Counted from the first letter of the stretch, positions 17,726-25,496 are shown. The stretch: 64,000 bases of DNA from Ruminococcus sp. AF31-8BH (GCF_003460605.1 NZ_QTVN01000018.1:1-64000), one strand, 5' to 3'. Numbers and translations are program-made. The notes: generated by a model not told the origin, from the letters alone.

Positions 17726-18058
17726 ATGAAATTATCAGATTTAGCAACAGGTTCTGATTGGATAGTGTGGATTGTCTTTGTGATATTTGCCGTACTTTCT
17801 ATTATTTTACTTTCTGGACACGGAAGCTGGTTCATTTCTGGATATAATACAGCTTCAAAAGAAGAAAAGGAAAAATATGATGAAAAGAAGTTATGCAGAA
17901 CAATGGGAATTGGAATGTCTATTATAGCAATTCTTGCATTAACTATGGGCTTGTTTGAAAATATTTTACCTGCATTTTTTGTATATATTGCATTGGGAAT
18001 TATTTTGGTTGATGTCGTGGTAATTATCATTTTAGGAAACACGCTATGTAGAAAGTAA
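17726..18058 (+). CDS. DUF3784 membrane protein
   Basis: This 110-aa protein has three membrane segments and the conserved cytoplasmic loop of DUF3784: GSWFISGYNTASKEEKEKYD followed by EKKLCRTMG. The loop joins helix 1 (about residues 13-32) to helix 2 (about 58-75). The strong ribosome site AAGGAGGAG and its own promoter support expression. The family is common in Firmicutes and has no known function. It is followed by other small membrane and lipoprotein genes. Confidence 0.88.
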   Translation: MKLSDLATGSDWIVWIVFVIFAVLSIILLSGHGSWFISGYNTASKEEKEKYDEKKLCRTMGIGMSIIAILALTMGLFENILPAFFVYIALGIILVDVVVIIILGNTLCRK

Positions 18059-18138
18059 CAATTTCCAGCTTGTATGTAAAAAACAGAAAAAATCGAGAAT
18101 ATATGAATAAATTTTGGGGGGATTACCGAGAAAATAGT

Positions 18139-18489
18139 ATGAAAAAATGCAAATATTGTGGCAAAAAACTAAATGACAATTTTGAATTTTGTAATAGTAA
18201 TTGTGAAAATTGTTATGAAAAGATGGTGGATAAAGACAACCATAAAATTAAGTATTTTATATTAGGCATTATTTTGGGATTCTTAGTTATGTTTTATGGC
18301 ATTATTTCTAACAATAATGTCTTCATAATAGGAATTGGAATTATAGTAATGGGTATAGATGTTGTTTTATTGCCATTTACAACTCCCGAAACAATATATT
18401 TTCTAGGATATCAAAAGTCAAAATTTGCAGGAAGAATATCAGATATATTGCTCATAGTAGTTGGAGTATGGATGTGTTTTATTCAATGA
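18139..18489 (+). CDS. Small zinc-ribbon membrane protein
   Basis: The product is about 116 aa when started at 18139. It opens with a CKYCGKKL...FCNSNCENC ribbon that could bind zinc, then three hydrophobic segments (YFILGIILGFLVMFYGI, VFIIGIGIIVMGIDVV, ISDILLIVVGVWMCF). The start is uncertain: ATGs at 18070 and 18103 are in frame, and none has a well-placed ribosome site. The ribbon-first reading fits related proteins best. Function unknown. Confidence 0.6.
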   Translation: MKKCKYCGKKLNDNFEFCNSNCENCYEKMVDKDNHKIKYFILGIILGFLVMFYGIISNNNVFIIGIGIIVMGIDVVLLPFTTPETIYFLGYQKSKFAGRISDILLIVVGVWMCFIQ

Positions 18490-18552
18490 TAGATTCCAGC
18501 CTGCAAAATTGAAAATAAATTGAAAGTCACGAAATCGGAGGAGTTAATGATT

Positions 18553-18858
18553 ATGTGGAATGAATTAGGCATAAGCGGAGGAACTGCAATTGTTATTTTG
18601 ATTGCGCTGTATTTCGTTATCAAATGGGCAGTGAAAAATGGAATCAAAGAAGCCTACAGTGCCATCACTGGAAAGAAAACGGATGAAGATGTCAGAAACG
18701 AAAAAGAACTGAAAGAACTCGGATTTGGTCAGAAGATAAATAAAAGTTTTCAGGAGATGTTTTATGAAGAAAAAAGTACTTGCAATTATGTTAGTTACGG
18801 TATCAATAATGTTGATTTCGGCGTGCGGAAAAAAAGAAAAATTGTACGAAATTCCTGA
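18553..18858 (+). CDS. Small membrane protein (DUF6019-like)
   Basis: The protein of about 101 aa has one membrane helix (GTAIVILIALYFVIKWAV) and a charged cytoplasmic tail with AYSAITGKKTDEDV. The ATG at 18553 is nine bases from GGAGGAG (18537-18543); an ATG at 18547 is closer. The last 30 codons overlap the following lipoprotein gene in another frame and look like non-homologous readthrough, so the gene may have lost its usual stop codon. The family name is tentative. Confidence 0.55.
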   Translation: MWNELGISGGTAIVILIALYFVIKWAVKNGIKEAYSAITGKKTDEDVRNEKELKELGFGQKINKSFQEMFYEEKSTCNYVSYGINNVDFGVRKKRKIVRNS

Positions 18859-19144
18859 CCTGTCGCAGTATAAGACAGATTATGTAGGAGATTCTTCGAA
18901 CGTTATAAATATTGTAAGTGGGCAAGAGTATCCGGAGGGATACTCATATGACAGTATAGAGATACAGTCTGAAACAGAGCCTTATGGATTAACCGTTTTT
19001 CTAAAAGATGAACCGTCTGCATCCAGGATTGAAGATGAATTGCAGGTCAATGCAGATATGACATTTGACTTGATTGGTAATTTGGAAACACTTGATTATA
19101 GAATTGCAGACAGCAAAGAAATCATTGCATCGTATGAACGGTAG
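18764..19144 (+). CDS. DUF4825-like lipoprotein
   Basis: The 126-aa lipoprotein carries a signal peptide with lipobox ISAC (about residues 18-21). The mature part matches the DUF4825 pattern: KTDYVGDSSNVINIVSG, then YDSIEIQSETEPYGLTVFLK. A ribosome site AGGAGA lies at 18753-18758. DUF4825 domains are often found in extracytoplasmic sensor or anti-sigma proteins of Firmicutes. The role here is unknown. Confidence 0.75.
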   Translation: MKKKVLAIMLVTVSIMLISACGKKEKLYEIPDLSQYKTDYVGDSSNVINIVSGQEYPEGYSYDSIEIQSETEPYGLTVFLKDEPSASRIEDELQVNADMTFDLIGNLETLDYRIADSKEIIASYER

Positions 19145-19203
19145 AGCTATTGCTCTTCAACTTCAGGTTTGTAGAATTCAAAAAATTTAATATGAAATGT
19201 GAG

Positions 19204-19243
19204 ATAGAGCGTATGGAAATAATCTATACGTTCTATTTTTTTT
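19204..19243 (+). terminator. Intrinsic terminator after the lipoprotein gene
   Basis: ATAGAGCGTAT (19204-19214) pairs with ATACGTTCTAT (19226-19236) allowing G-U pairs, followed by a run of T's to 19243. Confidence 0.75.
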
Positions 19244-19300
19244 GCCTTTTTGAAAAAAGTGATTAAAAAACTATTGACATTTTATTACTGGAGGTGCGAA

Positions 19301-19477
19301 ATGGACTATATGACATTGAAAGAGACCGCCGAAAAGTGGGGCGTGGCACCTCGTAGGGTAAATTATTATTGTGCTGGTGAGCGTGTCCCCGGCGCTGTGA
19401 AAATGGCCGGTGTTTGGCTGATACCAAGAGAAGCACAAAAACCACTCGATAAGAGATACAAAGGAAACAAGAAATAG
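19301..19477 (+). CDS. Small helix-turn-helix DNA-binding protein
   Basis: The 58-aa protein is a single MerR/excisionase-type winged helix: MTLKETAEKWGVAPRRVNYY, then AGERVPGAVKMAGVWLIP. A strong ribosome site GGAGGTG is at 19290-19296. Such small proteins are usually regulators or excisionases left by mobile elements. It sits just before the BceRS-like operon without overlapping it, so a link to that system is not shown. Confidence 0.8.
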   Translation: MDYMTLKETAEKWGVAPRRVNYYCAGERVPGAVKMAGVWLIPREAQKPLDKRYKGNKK

Positions 19478-19482
19478 TTTCT

Positions 19483-19515
19483 TGTGAGGTTTCTGTGACA
19501 TTTGAATGCTACACT
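19483..19515 (+). promoter_or_regulatory. Operator/promoter of the BceRS-like genes
   Basis: TGTGA occurs at 19483-19487 and 19494-19498, an 11-base direct repeat, and a -10-like TACACT lies at 19510-19515. The same repeat, with the same 11-base gap to its -10 box, precedes the ABC gene at 21331-21363. This is the expected form of a response-regulator-activated promoter. Confidence 0.55.
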
Positions 19516-19537
19516 AAGAATGAAGGAGTGTGATACA

Positions 19538-20221
19538 ATGCGAATTTTAGTAGTCGAGGATGACCGACTTTTGAATAATACCTTGTGCTATAACTTGGAT
19601 GCTGCGGGCTATGTCGTGGACTCTGCATTGACAAAATCAGCAGCCAGTAATTTTCTAACTAAGCAGGACTATGACCTGATCGTGCTGGATGTAAACCTGC
19701 CAGATGGGAATGGCTTTGATTTCTGCGGTGAGGTAAAAGAGCGCCGGTCAGATACAGCGGTGATCTTCCTGACCGCAAATGATATGGAGAGTGATATGCT
19801 CAAAGGATATGAGCTGGGAGCTGAGGACTATGTGACCAAGCCTTTTCCCATGAGCGTCTTTCAAAAAAAGCTGTCCGTGGTATTGGGGTGGCTGGCGAAA
19901 CAGAGTGGCGGAGATTGCTATGAGGATGGCGCACTATCCATCAATTTCTCAGAGATGACTGCTTCCCTGTCCGGTAAGCCGCTGGTGTTCACTCCGTTGG
20001 AATATCGGATGTTGAAAATCCTGACCAAAAATCCGCAGATTGTTTTGACTAGGCAGATGCTACTTGAAAAACTGTGGGATGCCGATGGAAACTTTGTGGA
20101 TGAACACGCCCTGACCGCAGCCATCAGCCGGGTGAGAAACAAAATTGAAACGGAAGGCCGCCAGTACATTAAGACGGTGTACGGCATGGGCTATATGTGG
20201 ATTGGAGGGACGCTGAAATGA
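19538..20221 (+). CDS. OmpR-family response regulator, BceR-like
   Basis: The 227-aa regulator has the receiver residues D8-D9, D51 (IVLDVNLPDGNG), a conserved threonine (VIFLTAND) and lysine (DYVTKPFPM). The C-terminal winged helix ends with RNKIETEGRQYIKTVYGMGY. The start at 19538 has AAGGAG at 19523-19528. The gene overlaps the kinase by four bases (ATGA). In BceRS systems this regulator switches on a peptide-antibiotic resistance ABC transporter, and the truncated ATPase gene at 21396 is the obvious target. Confidence 0.9.
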   Translation: MRILVVEDDRLLNNTLCYNLDAAGYVVDSALTKSAASNFLTKQDYDLIVLDVNLPDGNGFDFCGEVKERRSDTAVIFLTANDMESDMLKGYELGAEDYVTKPFPMSVFQKKLSVVLGWLAKQSGGDCYEDGALSINFSEMTASLSGKPLVFTPLEYRMLKILTKNPQIVLTRQMLLEKLWDADGNFVDEHALTAAISRVRNKIETEGRQYIKTVYGMGYMWIGGTLK

Positions 20222-21252
20222 ATATACGAAAATTCTCCATCAACAAAGCCTGTATCCTTTTGGGAATACTCTTGCTGCTGGCAGTTGGTGTGGTTTCTGC
20301 CGCTATTTATCTGCTGACCGAGAATATAACCGCTGTCGGGTATGTGTTCTTGTTCAGTGTCTTTGTGTTGCTTTGCGTCATCTGCTTTGTGACCCTGATC
20401 CGTCGGAAACTGGTCATGTTCTCCGATTCCTTTTGTGGTCAAATGGATGATATGCTCTCCGGGGATATTATGCAGCCGAAGCAGACGATTGAGGAAGAAA
20501 GCCTATTTTATAAAATCAACTACCGACTGGGGCGGTTGTACGAAGTCATGCAGGAAAATAAAAACAACATCGCAAAGGAACGAGCTGACCTGCAAGAGCT
20601 GATCTCTGATATTTCCCATCAAGTCAAGACCCCGATTGCCAACTTGAAGATAATCAACAACACGCTGCTTGAAAACGAGGTTCCTCCGCAGAAGCAAAAG
20701 GAATTTCTGACAGCCCAGGCTAGTCAGCTTGATAAGCTGGACTTTCTCATGCAGGCCATGATTAAAACTTCCCGCTTGGAAACGGGAGTCATTTCGTTGG
20801 ATCAAAAACAGCAGCCGGTTTATGATACCCTTGCCACAGCCCTGGGCTGGATTTTGTTCAATGCTGAAAAGAAACAAATAGATGTACAGGTGGAATGTCC
20901 AGAGCATCTGGATGCGCGACACGATAGAAAATGGACAAGCGAAGCTCTGTTCAACATTCTGGATAACGCAGTGAAGTACACCCCGGCAGGCGGACAGATC
21001 CGTGTGTCTGTGGAAGGCTGGGAAATGTATGTAAAGATCAACATTGCCGACACCGGCATCGGCATCTCGGAGCAGCATCAGGGGACGATTTTCAAACGAT
21101 TTTACCGGGAAGATGCGGTACATGATGTGGAGGGGATTGGGATTGGTCTGTATCTGGCCCGTGAGATCGTGACCTTGCAGGAAGGCTATATCCGGGTGGC
21201 ATCAGAGATTGGGCAAGGCTCAACCTTTTCTGTTTTCCTGCTCCGAAAGTAG
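20218..21252 (+). CDS. Intramembrane-type sensor histidine kinase, BceS-like
   Basis: The 344-aa kinase has two membrane helices close together (about residues 12-34 and 40-62) with almost no extracellular loop, which is typical of intramembrane-sensing kinases that need an ABC transporter as the real sensor. The phospho-accepting histidine is in ISHQVKTPIANL (H134). The N box is NILDNAVKYTPAGG, the G1 box is IADTGIGIS, and the C-terminal GIGIGLYLAREIV is intact. Its partner transporter has been cut by the ICE insertion, so signalling may be impaired. Confidence 0.92.
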   Translation: MNIRKFSINKACILLGILLLLAVGVVSAAIYLLTENITAVGYVFLFSVFVLLCVICFVTLIRRKLVMFSDSFCGQMDDMLSGDIMQPKQTIEEESLFYKINYRLGRLYEVMQENKNNIAKERADLQELISDISHQVKTPIANLKIINNTLLENEVPPQKQKEFLTAQASQLDKLDFLMQAMIKTSRLETGVISLDQKQQPVYDTLATALGWILFNAEKKQIDVQVECPEHLDARHDRKWTSEALFNILDNAVKYTPAGGQIRVSVEGWEMYVKINIADTGIGISEQHQGTIFKRFYREDAVHDVEGIGIGLYLAREIVTLQEGYIRVASEIGQGSTFSVFLLRK

Positions 21253-21330
21253 TACCGACATTCCCTCAAAATTGAAATGTCACAGACTTATGACATTTGG
21301 AACCGAATTTCTTATAAATTCTTTGTAGCT

Positions 21331-21363
21331 CGTGACATTTCTGTGAGGTTCGGTCTTTATGAT
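21331..21363 (+). promoter_or_regulatory. Operator/promoter of the interrupted ABC transporter gene
   Basis: CGTGA (21331-21335) and TGTGA (21342-21346) form an 11-base direct repeat, followed after 11 bases by TATGAT (21358-21363). The spacing is identical to that before the regulator gene at 19483-19515. This supports one regulator controlling both. Confidence 0.55.
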
Positions 21364-21395
21364 AAAACCATCACAAAAAAAGGATGGTGTTCTAT

Positions 21396-21557
21396 ATGAG
21401 CATATTGCAGACAACAGATTTAAAAAAATATTACGGCACTGAGCCGAACATCACAAAAGCATTGGATGGCGTAACCCTCTCCATTGAGGAGGGAGAGTTT
21501 GTTGCCATCGTTGGTACTTCCGGCAGTGGTGATTATGTTAAAATAAGACTAAGTTAG
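21396..21557 (+). pseudogene. ABC transporter ATPase (BceA-like), cut at Walker A by the ICE
   Basis: The first 45 codons read as the start of a MacB/BceA-type ATPase (SILQTTDLKKYYGTEP, then GEFVAIVGTSGSG). The Walker A lysine codon should follow at 21531, but the sequence changes to GATTATGTTAAAATAAG and stops 27 bases later at 21557. The remaining roughly 200 residues and the permease must lie beyond the ICE. A normal ribosome site (AAAGGATGG) and the operator at 21331 are kept, so only a short useless peptide is made here. Confidence 0.88.
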
Positions 21558-21600
21558 CAGATTCCTTATAAAATAAGGGCTCACGCCAATTTAGTCTTTT
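21545..21600 (+). terminator. Branched hairpin with T-run at the ICE left end
   Basis: AAGACTAAGTT (21545-21555) pairs with AATTTAGTCTT (21588-21598) with one G-U pair, and a second stem CCTTAT/ATAAGG (21564-21569, 21573-21578) sits inside. T's follow to 21602. It should stop transcription entering the ICE from the host ABC promoter. Confidence 0.65.
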
Positions 21601-21602
21601 TT

Positions 21603-21789
21603 CTATTATACCATAAAAGGTAGAAAATTCATAGACCGGGAATGAATTTTTCATAGTAAAAATCAAATGGCAGGGGCTCTTAAAGATAGAAACCTATTGC
21701 TACTGGTCCTGTCAAAATTATATCCATTCTCACAGGCGGTCAAGTTTGTGAAAAACCATTCGGTTACAATATATTGAAAAAAATATGTT
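21603..21789. other. Gene-free ICE left-end region
   Basis: No coding frame is convincing in these bases. They probably hold the promoter of the first ICE operon; TACAAT near 21766 could be a -10 box, but I see no good -35. Recombinase sites would also be expected in this area. Confidence 0.35.
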
Positions 21790-21839
21790 AAGGACTAGGT
21801 TAGTTAAAAGATTCTGTTAGCTGGCTTAGTCCTTTTTTT
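21790..21839 (+). terminator. Second hairpin with T-run, leader of the first ICE operon
   Basis: AAGGACTA (21790-21797) pairs with TAGTCCTT (21827-21834), followed by seven T's. Since it lies just before the first ICE gene, it may be an attenuator. Its arms resemble those of the hairpin at 21545. Confidence 0.65.
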
Positions 21840-21856
21840 CTTGGGAGGACAGAGCA

Positions 21857-21994
21857 ATGATAAAGGTGATTATGATTGTTGGAATAATTTTTTTCCTCGT
21901 TTCGTTGTATGCGTGTCTGGTGGCAGGCAAAAGAGCAGATGAAGAAATAAGTGCTTTATTTGAAAAAGAAAAGAAGCAGGGGAGTGAGGAATAA
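21857..21994 (+). CDS. Small membrane protein (DUF3789-like), first ICE gene
   Basis: The 45-aa protein has one membrane helix (IMIVGIIFFLVSLYACLVA) and a charged cytoplasmic tail (EEISALFEKEKKQGSEE). GGGAGGAC at 21842-21849 is a good ribosome site. Short proteins of this type (DUF3789) are common at the left end of Firmicute ICEs. It ends five bases before the DnaD/RepA-like gene, so the two form one operon. Confidence 0.7.
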   Translation: MIKVIMIVGIIFFLVSLYACLVAGKRADEEISALFEKEKKQGSEE

Positions 21995-21998
21995 ACGT

Positions 21999-23114
21999 AT
22001 GAATGGAGGTATTTATAGCACTGGAAATGAAATTGTAGATGAAAATGCAAAACTGAATATATCTGGAAATATCATTCCGCAGGTGTGGTATCGGACAATC
22101 ATCAGAGAAAGTGGAAAGCCAAATCTAACAGCTATTATTATACTGGCAGATATTGTGTACTGGTATAAGCCTACAGAAATCAGAGATGAAGGAACCGGAC
22201 AGGTCATTGGGGTAAGAAAGAAATTTAAGTCAGACCTTCTTCAGAGAAGTTACCAGCAGATCAGCGAACAGTTTGGGATTTCCAAAAAAGAAGCGACAAA
22301 TGCAGTGGTATTTTTAGAGAAGCTGGGTGTGGTAAAACGGGTATTTAGAACCATTTCCATGAATGGGATTGTTGTAAATAATGTTCTGTATCTGGAATTG
22401 ATCGTAGACCGGTTAAAAGAATTGACTTATCCAGAAGAAACAGGAGCAGATCCGGTTTCCTTTGAAAAAAGAAGAGAGAAATCCAAAGCAGAGAAAATCA
22501 GTTCCCATACAGCCATAGAGGAAGAGATACATTTTGTAGAAGAGAGGGCTGTCCCTTTCCAAAGGAAGAGGGTGTCACCATTCAAAGAGGGAGCATACCC
22601 CGACAGGGAAACAGAGCCCTGGATACCCAAAGAGGTACCTCAGACTGATAGCGGGCAGACAAATACAGAGATTACTACAAAGACTACAGCAGAAAGTACC
22701 CAAAAGAATACAACAGAAATAGGGAATGGGTATAGAGATAATCCTATCTTATCCTATCAGGCAGCAGAAGAACAGTTCAAAGATCAGATTGATTATGATG
22801 CGATATGGATAGACAGACCTTTTGACAGAAAACTGCTCAATGAGATTGTAGGGCTTGCAGTAGATGTTTTGACGTCCAATGCAAAGACCATAAGGGTAAA
22901 TCAGGAAGAACGACCTCTTGGCATTGTACAGGGAATGTATAAAAAGCTGGATAAGTTTACCGTAGAGTATGTGATAGACTCAATTAAGCAGTGTACAAGG
23001 AAAGCCAATAATATCCGGGCAGTGCTGCTTACCGCTTTATACAATGCCACATTGACAGCAAACAGCTATATATCCAATCTGTTTGCTTATCAGGAAGCTA
23101 TCCCTCAGACGTAA
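21999..23114 (+). CDS. DnaD/RepA-like ICE replication protein
   Basis: The 371-aa protein begins with a winged-helix region. It reads GNIIPQVWYRTIIRESGKPN and ADIVYWYKPTEIRD, followed by the recognition-helix area QQISEQFGISKKEATNAVVF. A charged, variable linker (about residues 150-255) leads to a C-terminal helical domain, as in DnaD-type or RepA-type initiators that load helicase. Proteins like this open many Lachnospiraceae ICEs and are thought to support replication of the excised circle. The ATG at 21999 follows GTGAGGA closely. Confidence 0.75.
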   Translation: MNGGIYSTGNEIVDENAKLNISGNIIPQVWYRTIIRESGKPNLTAIIILADIVYWYKPTEIRDEGTGQVIGVRKKFKSDLLQRSYQQISEQFGISKKEATNAVVFLEKLGVVKRVFRTISMNGIVVNNVLYLELIVDRLKELTYPEETGADPVSFEKRREKSKAEKISSHTAIEEEIHFVEERAVPFQRKRVSPFKEGAYPDRETEPWIPKEVPQTDSGQTNTEITTKTTAESTQKNTTEIGNGYRDNPILSYQAAEEQFKDQIDYDAIWIDRPFDRKLLNEIVGLAVDVLTSNAKTIRVNQEERPLGIVQGMYKKLDKFTVEYVIDSIKQCTRKANNIRAVLLTALYNATLTANSYISNLFAYQEAIPQT

Positions 23115-23126
23115 GGAGCGTGATAG

Positions 23127-23324
23127 AAAGTAACAAAATTAAGAAAATTCAGGACAGCTCATGGATATACACAGATAGAACTTGCGGCTGTCTTGGGTAT
23201 CAGTCTTCGGACGTATCAGAGGATTGAATACGGACAGCAAAAGCCCAATGTCTATGTAGTTGTCCGACTTCAGCGGTTATTTCAAAAAGATATTAGTGAG
23301 ATTATGGAGGAATATACAGAATGA
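23127..23324 (+). pseudogene. XRE-type helix-turn-helix gene with a lost start codon
   Basis: The frame ending at 23322-23324 reads KLRKFRTAHGYTQIELAAVL and GISLRTYQRIEYGQQKPN, a complete XRE domain. It has no start codon: upstream the frame reads TGA TAG AAA GTA. A normal ribosome site AAGGAG lies at 23113-23118, and inserting one T after GTGATA would create ATG AAA GTA, so a single-base loss explains the defect. The stop overlaps the next ATG (ATGA), showing it was translationally coupled to that gene. Confidence 0.65.
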
Positions 23325-23863
23325 GGGAAGAAAGGTTTCGTATTCAGTGCCCCAAACATTTTCTGGTTGGAGATTCAGGGCGTTTTGAAAAATCTCCACA
23401 GGGTAAGGATTCGGATTTTGTAGTAGATTATGCTCCACCGGAAATGTTTGAAGCCGGGATTGTCTTACAGGAGATGGGGACGGAGGGAGATACCTATTGC
23501 ACAATGTATGTCTATTTTGCACCAGAGGAACACCTTCCGGTTTATATGGACAGCATGAAATACGACCTACAAAAAGTATCCATTCGGAAAATTTTTGTTG
23601 ATACCGAGGAATACCTCATAAAAGTAAATGAGAAGACAAAAAAGTTTTATGCGGGTGAGGACGGTTGTTGGGGTTCCTATACGGAACTTTACCGGAAAGA
23701 GAATGGGGAACGTCTGACTGATGCAGTGATTGTTTTTCTGTGTATGCCAGATGAAATGAAGTTTCAGGAAATGGAAGCTGTGATGGGGGAACTGTTTGAA
23801 AAACTTCCTGTGATAGACAAAGAAAAGAAAGAAACAGGTCAAGAACCAAAGAGAACAAGATAA
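23321..23863 (+). CDS. Conserved ICE protein of unknown function
   Basis: The 180-aa soluble protein begins right at the stop of the small HTH frame. It is acidic in the middle and lysine-rich at the end (KEKKETGQEPKRTR). I recognise no domain. The segments MFEAGIVLQEMGTEGDTYCT and AVIVFLCMPDEMKFQEMEAV suggest an alpha/beta fold. Being between the regulator relic and parM, it may belong to the replication/partition module. Confidence 0.6.
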   Translation: MREERFRIQCPKHFLVGDSGRFEKSPQGKDSDFVVDYAPPEMFEAGIVLQEMGTEGDTYCTMYVYFAPEEHLPVYMDSMKYDLQKVSIRKIFVDTEEYLIKVNEKTKKFYAGEDGCWGSYTELYRKENGERLTDAVIVFLCMPDEMKFQEMEAVMGELFEKLPVIDKEKKETGQEPKRTR

Positions 23864-23896
23864 AATACAAACTATAACTTTCAGGAGGATAAGAAC

Positions 23897-24823
23897 GTGG
23901 AAACTAAAATGATTATTGGAATTGATCATGGAAACCGTAACATGAAAACTGCAAATACGGTATTCTCAGCAGCAATCCAGCCTTTGCAGGCAAGGCCGGA
24001 CAGCCTGGAGCACATTTTGGAATACCAGAACCAGTTTTATTATGTGGGAGGGAAAGTGCCGGAAAAGGAGTGTGTGGATAAGACAGAGAATGAAAATTAT
24101 TATCTTCTTACCCTTGCAGCACTGGCGCAGGAAATGCGTTTCCGGGGATTGACAGACGCTTCCGTAAAAATGGGAGCTGCCCTGCCGCCCAGAAGATTTC
24201 AGCAGCAGAAAGAAAGTTTCAAGAAATATCTGTTAAAGACAAAGGAACTGCATTTCCGTTATGAAGGGGTACATTATCATGTGTCGTTGGAAAATGTGTT
24301 TGTTTTTATGCAGGGGCATGTGGTGATCCATACGCTTTTAGAAGCGGTTCCCGGTTACTGCCTTTTAGTAGATATTGGTGGAGGAACTACCGACCTGGTA
24401 GAGTTTGTTGACGGAATGCCGGACGGGAAGTATTCGATTTCAGATAAGGCAGCTTTGTACTGTATCGGAAAAGTCAATGAGGAAGCCATTGCCAAAACAG
24501 GGGCAGGGGTACCGGCATATATTACAGAAGCATTTATGAGGACAGGAAGCTATGACTGCCCGAAGCAGTATCAGGACGTCATAAAAAACTGTTTGAAGTC
24601 CTACGCAGAGGAAATTTATGGTATCATACAGGCAAACCATTATAATCTGGATCTGACCAAAATGGTGTTTATGGGCGGCGGTTCTTCCATTGTGGAGCAT
24701 TTTGGAGCCAATGAGGGAAAAGATGTACAGTTTGTAACAGATATACATGCCAATGCAAGGGGCTGTGAAGAAGCAGTGAAAAGTATTATCCGGGCAAAAC
24801 AGAGGAAAATGCGGACAGCATGA
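23897..24823 (+). CDS. parM: ParM/StbA-family actin-like segregation ATPase
   Basis: The 308-aa protein belongs to the actin-like ATPases that push plasmid copies apart. It has the phosphate-1 motif GIDHGNRNMKTA, the phosphate-2 motif LLVDIGGGTTDLVEF and the adenosine motif FMGGGSSIVE. It starts with GTG at 23897, eight bases after AGGAGG (23883-23888). The small gene right after it encodes a ParR-like adaptor, so this is a type II partition operon on an ICE, probably stabilising the excised circular form. Confidence 0.9.
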   Translation: METKMIIGIDHGNRNMKTANTVFSAAIQPLQARPDSLEHILEYQNQFYYVGGKVPEKECVDKTENENYYLLTLAALAQEMRFRGLTDASVKMGAALPPRRFQQQKESFKKYLLKTKELHFRYEGVHYHVSLENVFVFMQGHVVIHTLLEAVPGYCLLVDIGGGTTDLVEFVDGMPDGKYSISDKAALYCIGKVNEEAIAKTGAGVPAYITEAFMRTGSYDCPKQYQDVIKNCLKSYAEEIYGIIQANHYNLDLTKMVFMGGGSSIVEHFGANEGKDVQFVTDIHANARGCEEAVKSIIRAKQRKMRTA

Positions 24824-24839
24824 TAGGAAGTGAAAACTT

Positions 24840-25256
24840 ATGGATACGGAAAAAGTATATACAACTTCACTGCGGCTGTATAAAAGCAGACCGGTACATC
24901 ATCAGGCTTATCGGTATCTGAAGGAGTATAACAAAGATATTTTCAAGACAAAAGACGACTTTATAGCAGAAGCAATCGTTTATTTTGCCAAGTATCTACA
25001 GCAGGAAGAAGAAGTACAGCAGATGAAACTATTAAATACCCTTCTGGAGAACCAGAAAGAACAATTTTGTAAAATCGTAAAAGAAGCGGTTTCAATGGCA
25101 CAGGAAGAAGCCTTTGAGAAGCTAGGTGTGCTGGAAAAGGCAGTTCAGGGAGAACTTTCTGACGGTGGAGCGATAGCAGAGGACAGGGAAAAGGAAGAAG
25201 CCTGTATGGAAAAAGATTTACGGTTTGCGGAATTTTATGGGGCATTTGAAGAATAA
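24840..25256 (+). CDS. parR: ParR-like adaptor of the ParM system
   Basis: The 138-aa protein has an N-terminal segment that could form a ribbon-helix-helix (KVYTTSLRLYKSRPVHHQAY), a central helix (KTKDDFIAEAIVYFAKYL) and an acidic C-terminal tail. ParR proteins bind parC DNA with such a fold and cap the ParM filament with their tail. The identification rests mainly on its position 17 bases after parM and on its size. No parC iterons were recognised nearby. Confidence 0.75.
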   Translation: MDTEKVYTTSLRLYKSRPVHHQAYRYLKEYNKDIFKTKDDFIAEAIVYFAKYLQQEEEVQQMKLLNTLLENQKEQFCKIVKEAVSMAQEEAFEKLGVLEKAVQGELSDGGAIAEDREKEEACMEKDLRFAEFYGAFEE

Positions 25257-25269
25257 GGAGGAAAAAGAT

Positions 25270-25422
25270 ATGGCAGTAGGAAGAAGTGTATGGGAAGTTG
25301 TAAAAGGGATTTTCATTGCAGTGGGGAAACTGCTGTATCTGACAGGGAAACTGGTAATATGTTTGTTTCTGCTGGTTCTGCAGCTTGTTTTGGCAGTGTT
25401 CCATGCAGGGAGCAGGGAATAG
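25270..25422 (+). CDS. Small hydrophobic ICE protein
   Basis: The 50-aa protein is nearly all one or two membrane helices (GIFIAVGKLLYLTGKLVICL, FLLVLQLVLAVF). AAGGAGGAA precedes the ATG at 25270 and overlaps the stop of the parR-like gene, so it is co-expressed with it. Function unknown. Confidence 0.7.
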   Translation: MAVGRSVWEVVKGIFIAVGKLLYLTGKLVICLFLLVLQLVLAVFHAGSRE

Positions 25423-25496
25423 AAAGGGGATTGACAGGTGCATTGGATACGGGACAGACCGTATACAAATGATAGAAAAAAGAAGATAGAAAATGG

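Noticed and set aside
21531..21600. Integrase or serine recombinase gene at the left end
   Set aside because: No frame here encodes one, and the region is only hairpins. It must be outside the window if present.
25431..25467. TTGACA and TATACA between the parR operon and the adhesin
   Set aside because: The spacing is 25 bases, outside the normal range, so I do not call it a promoter.
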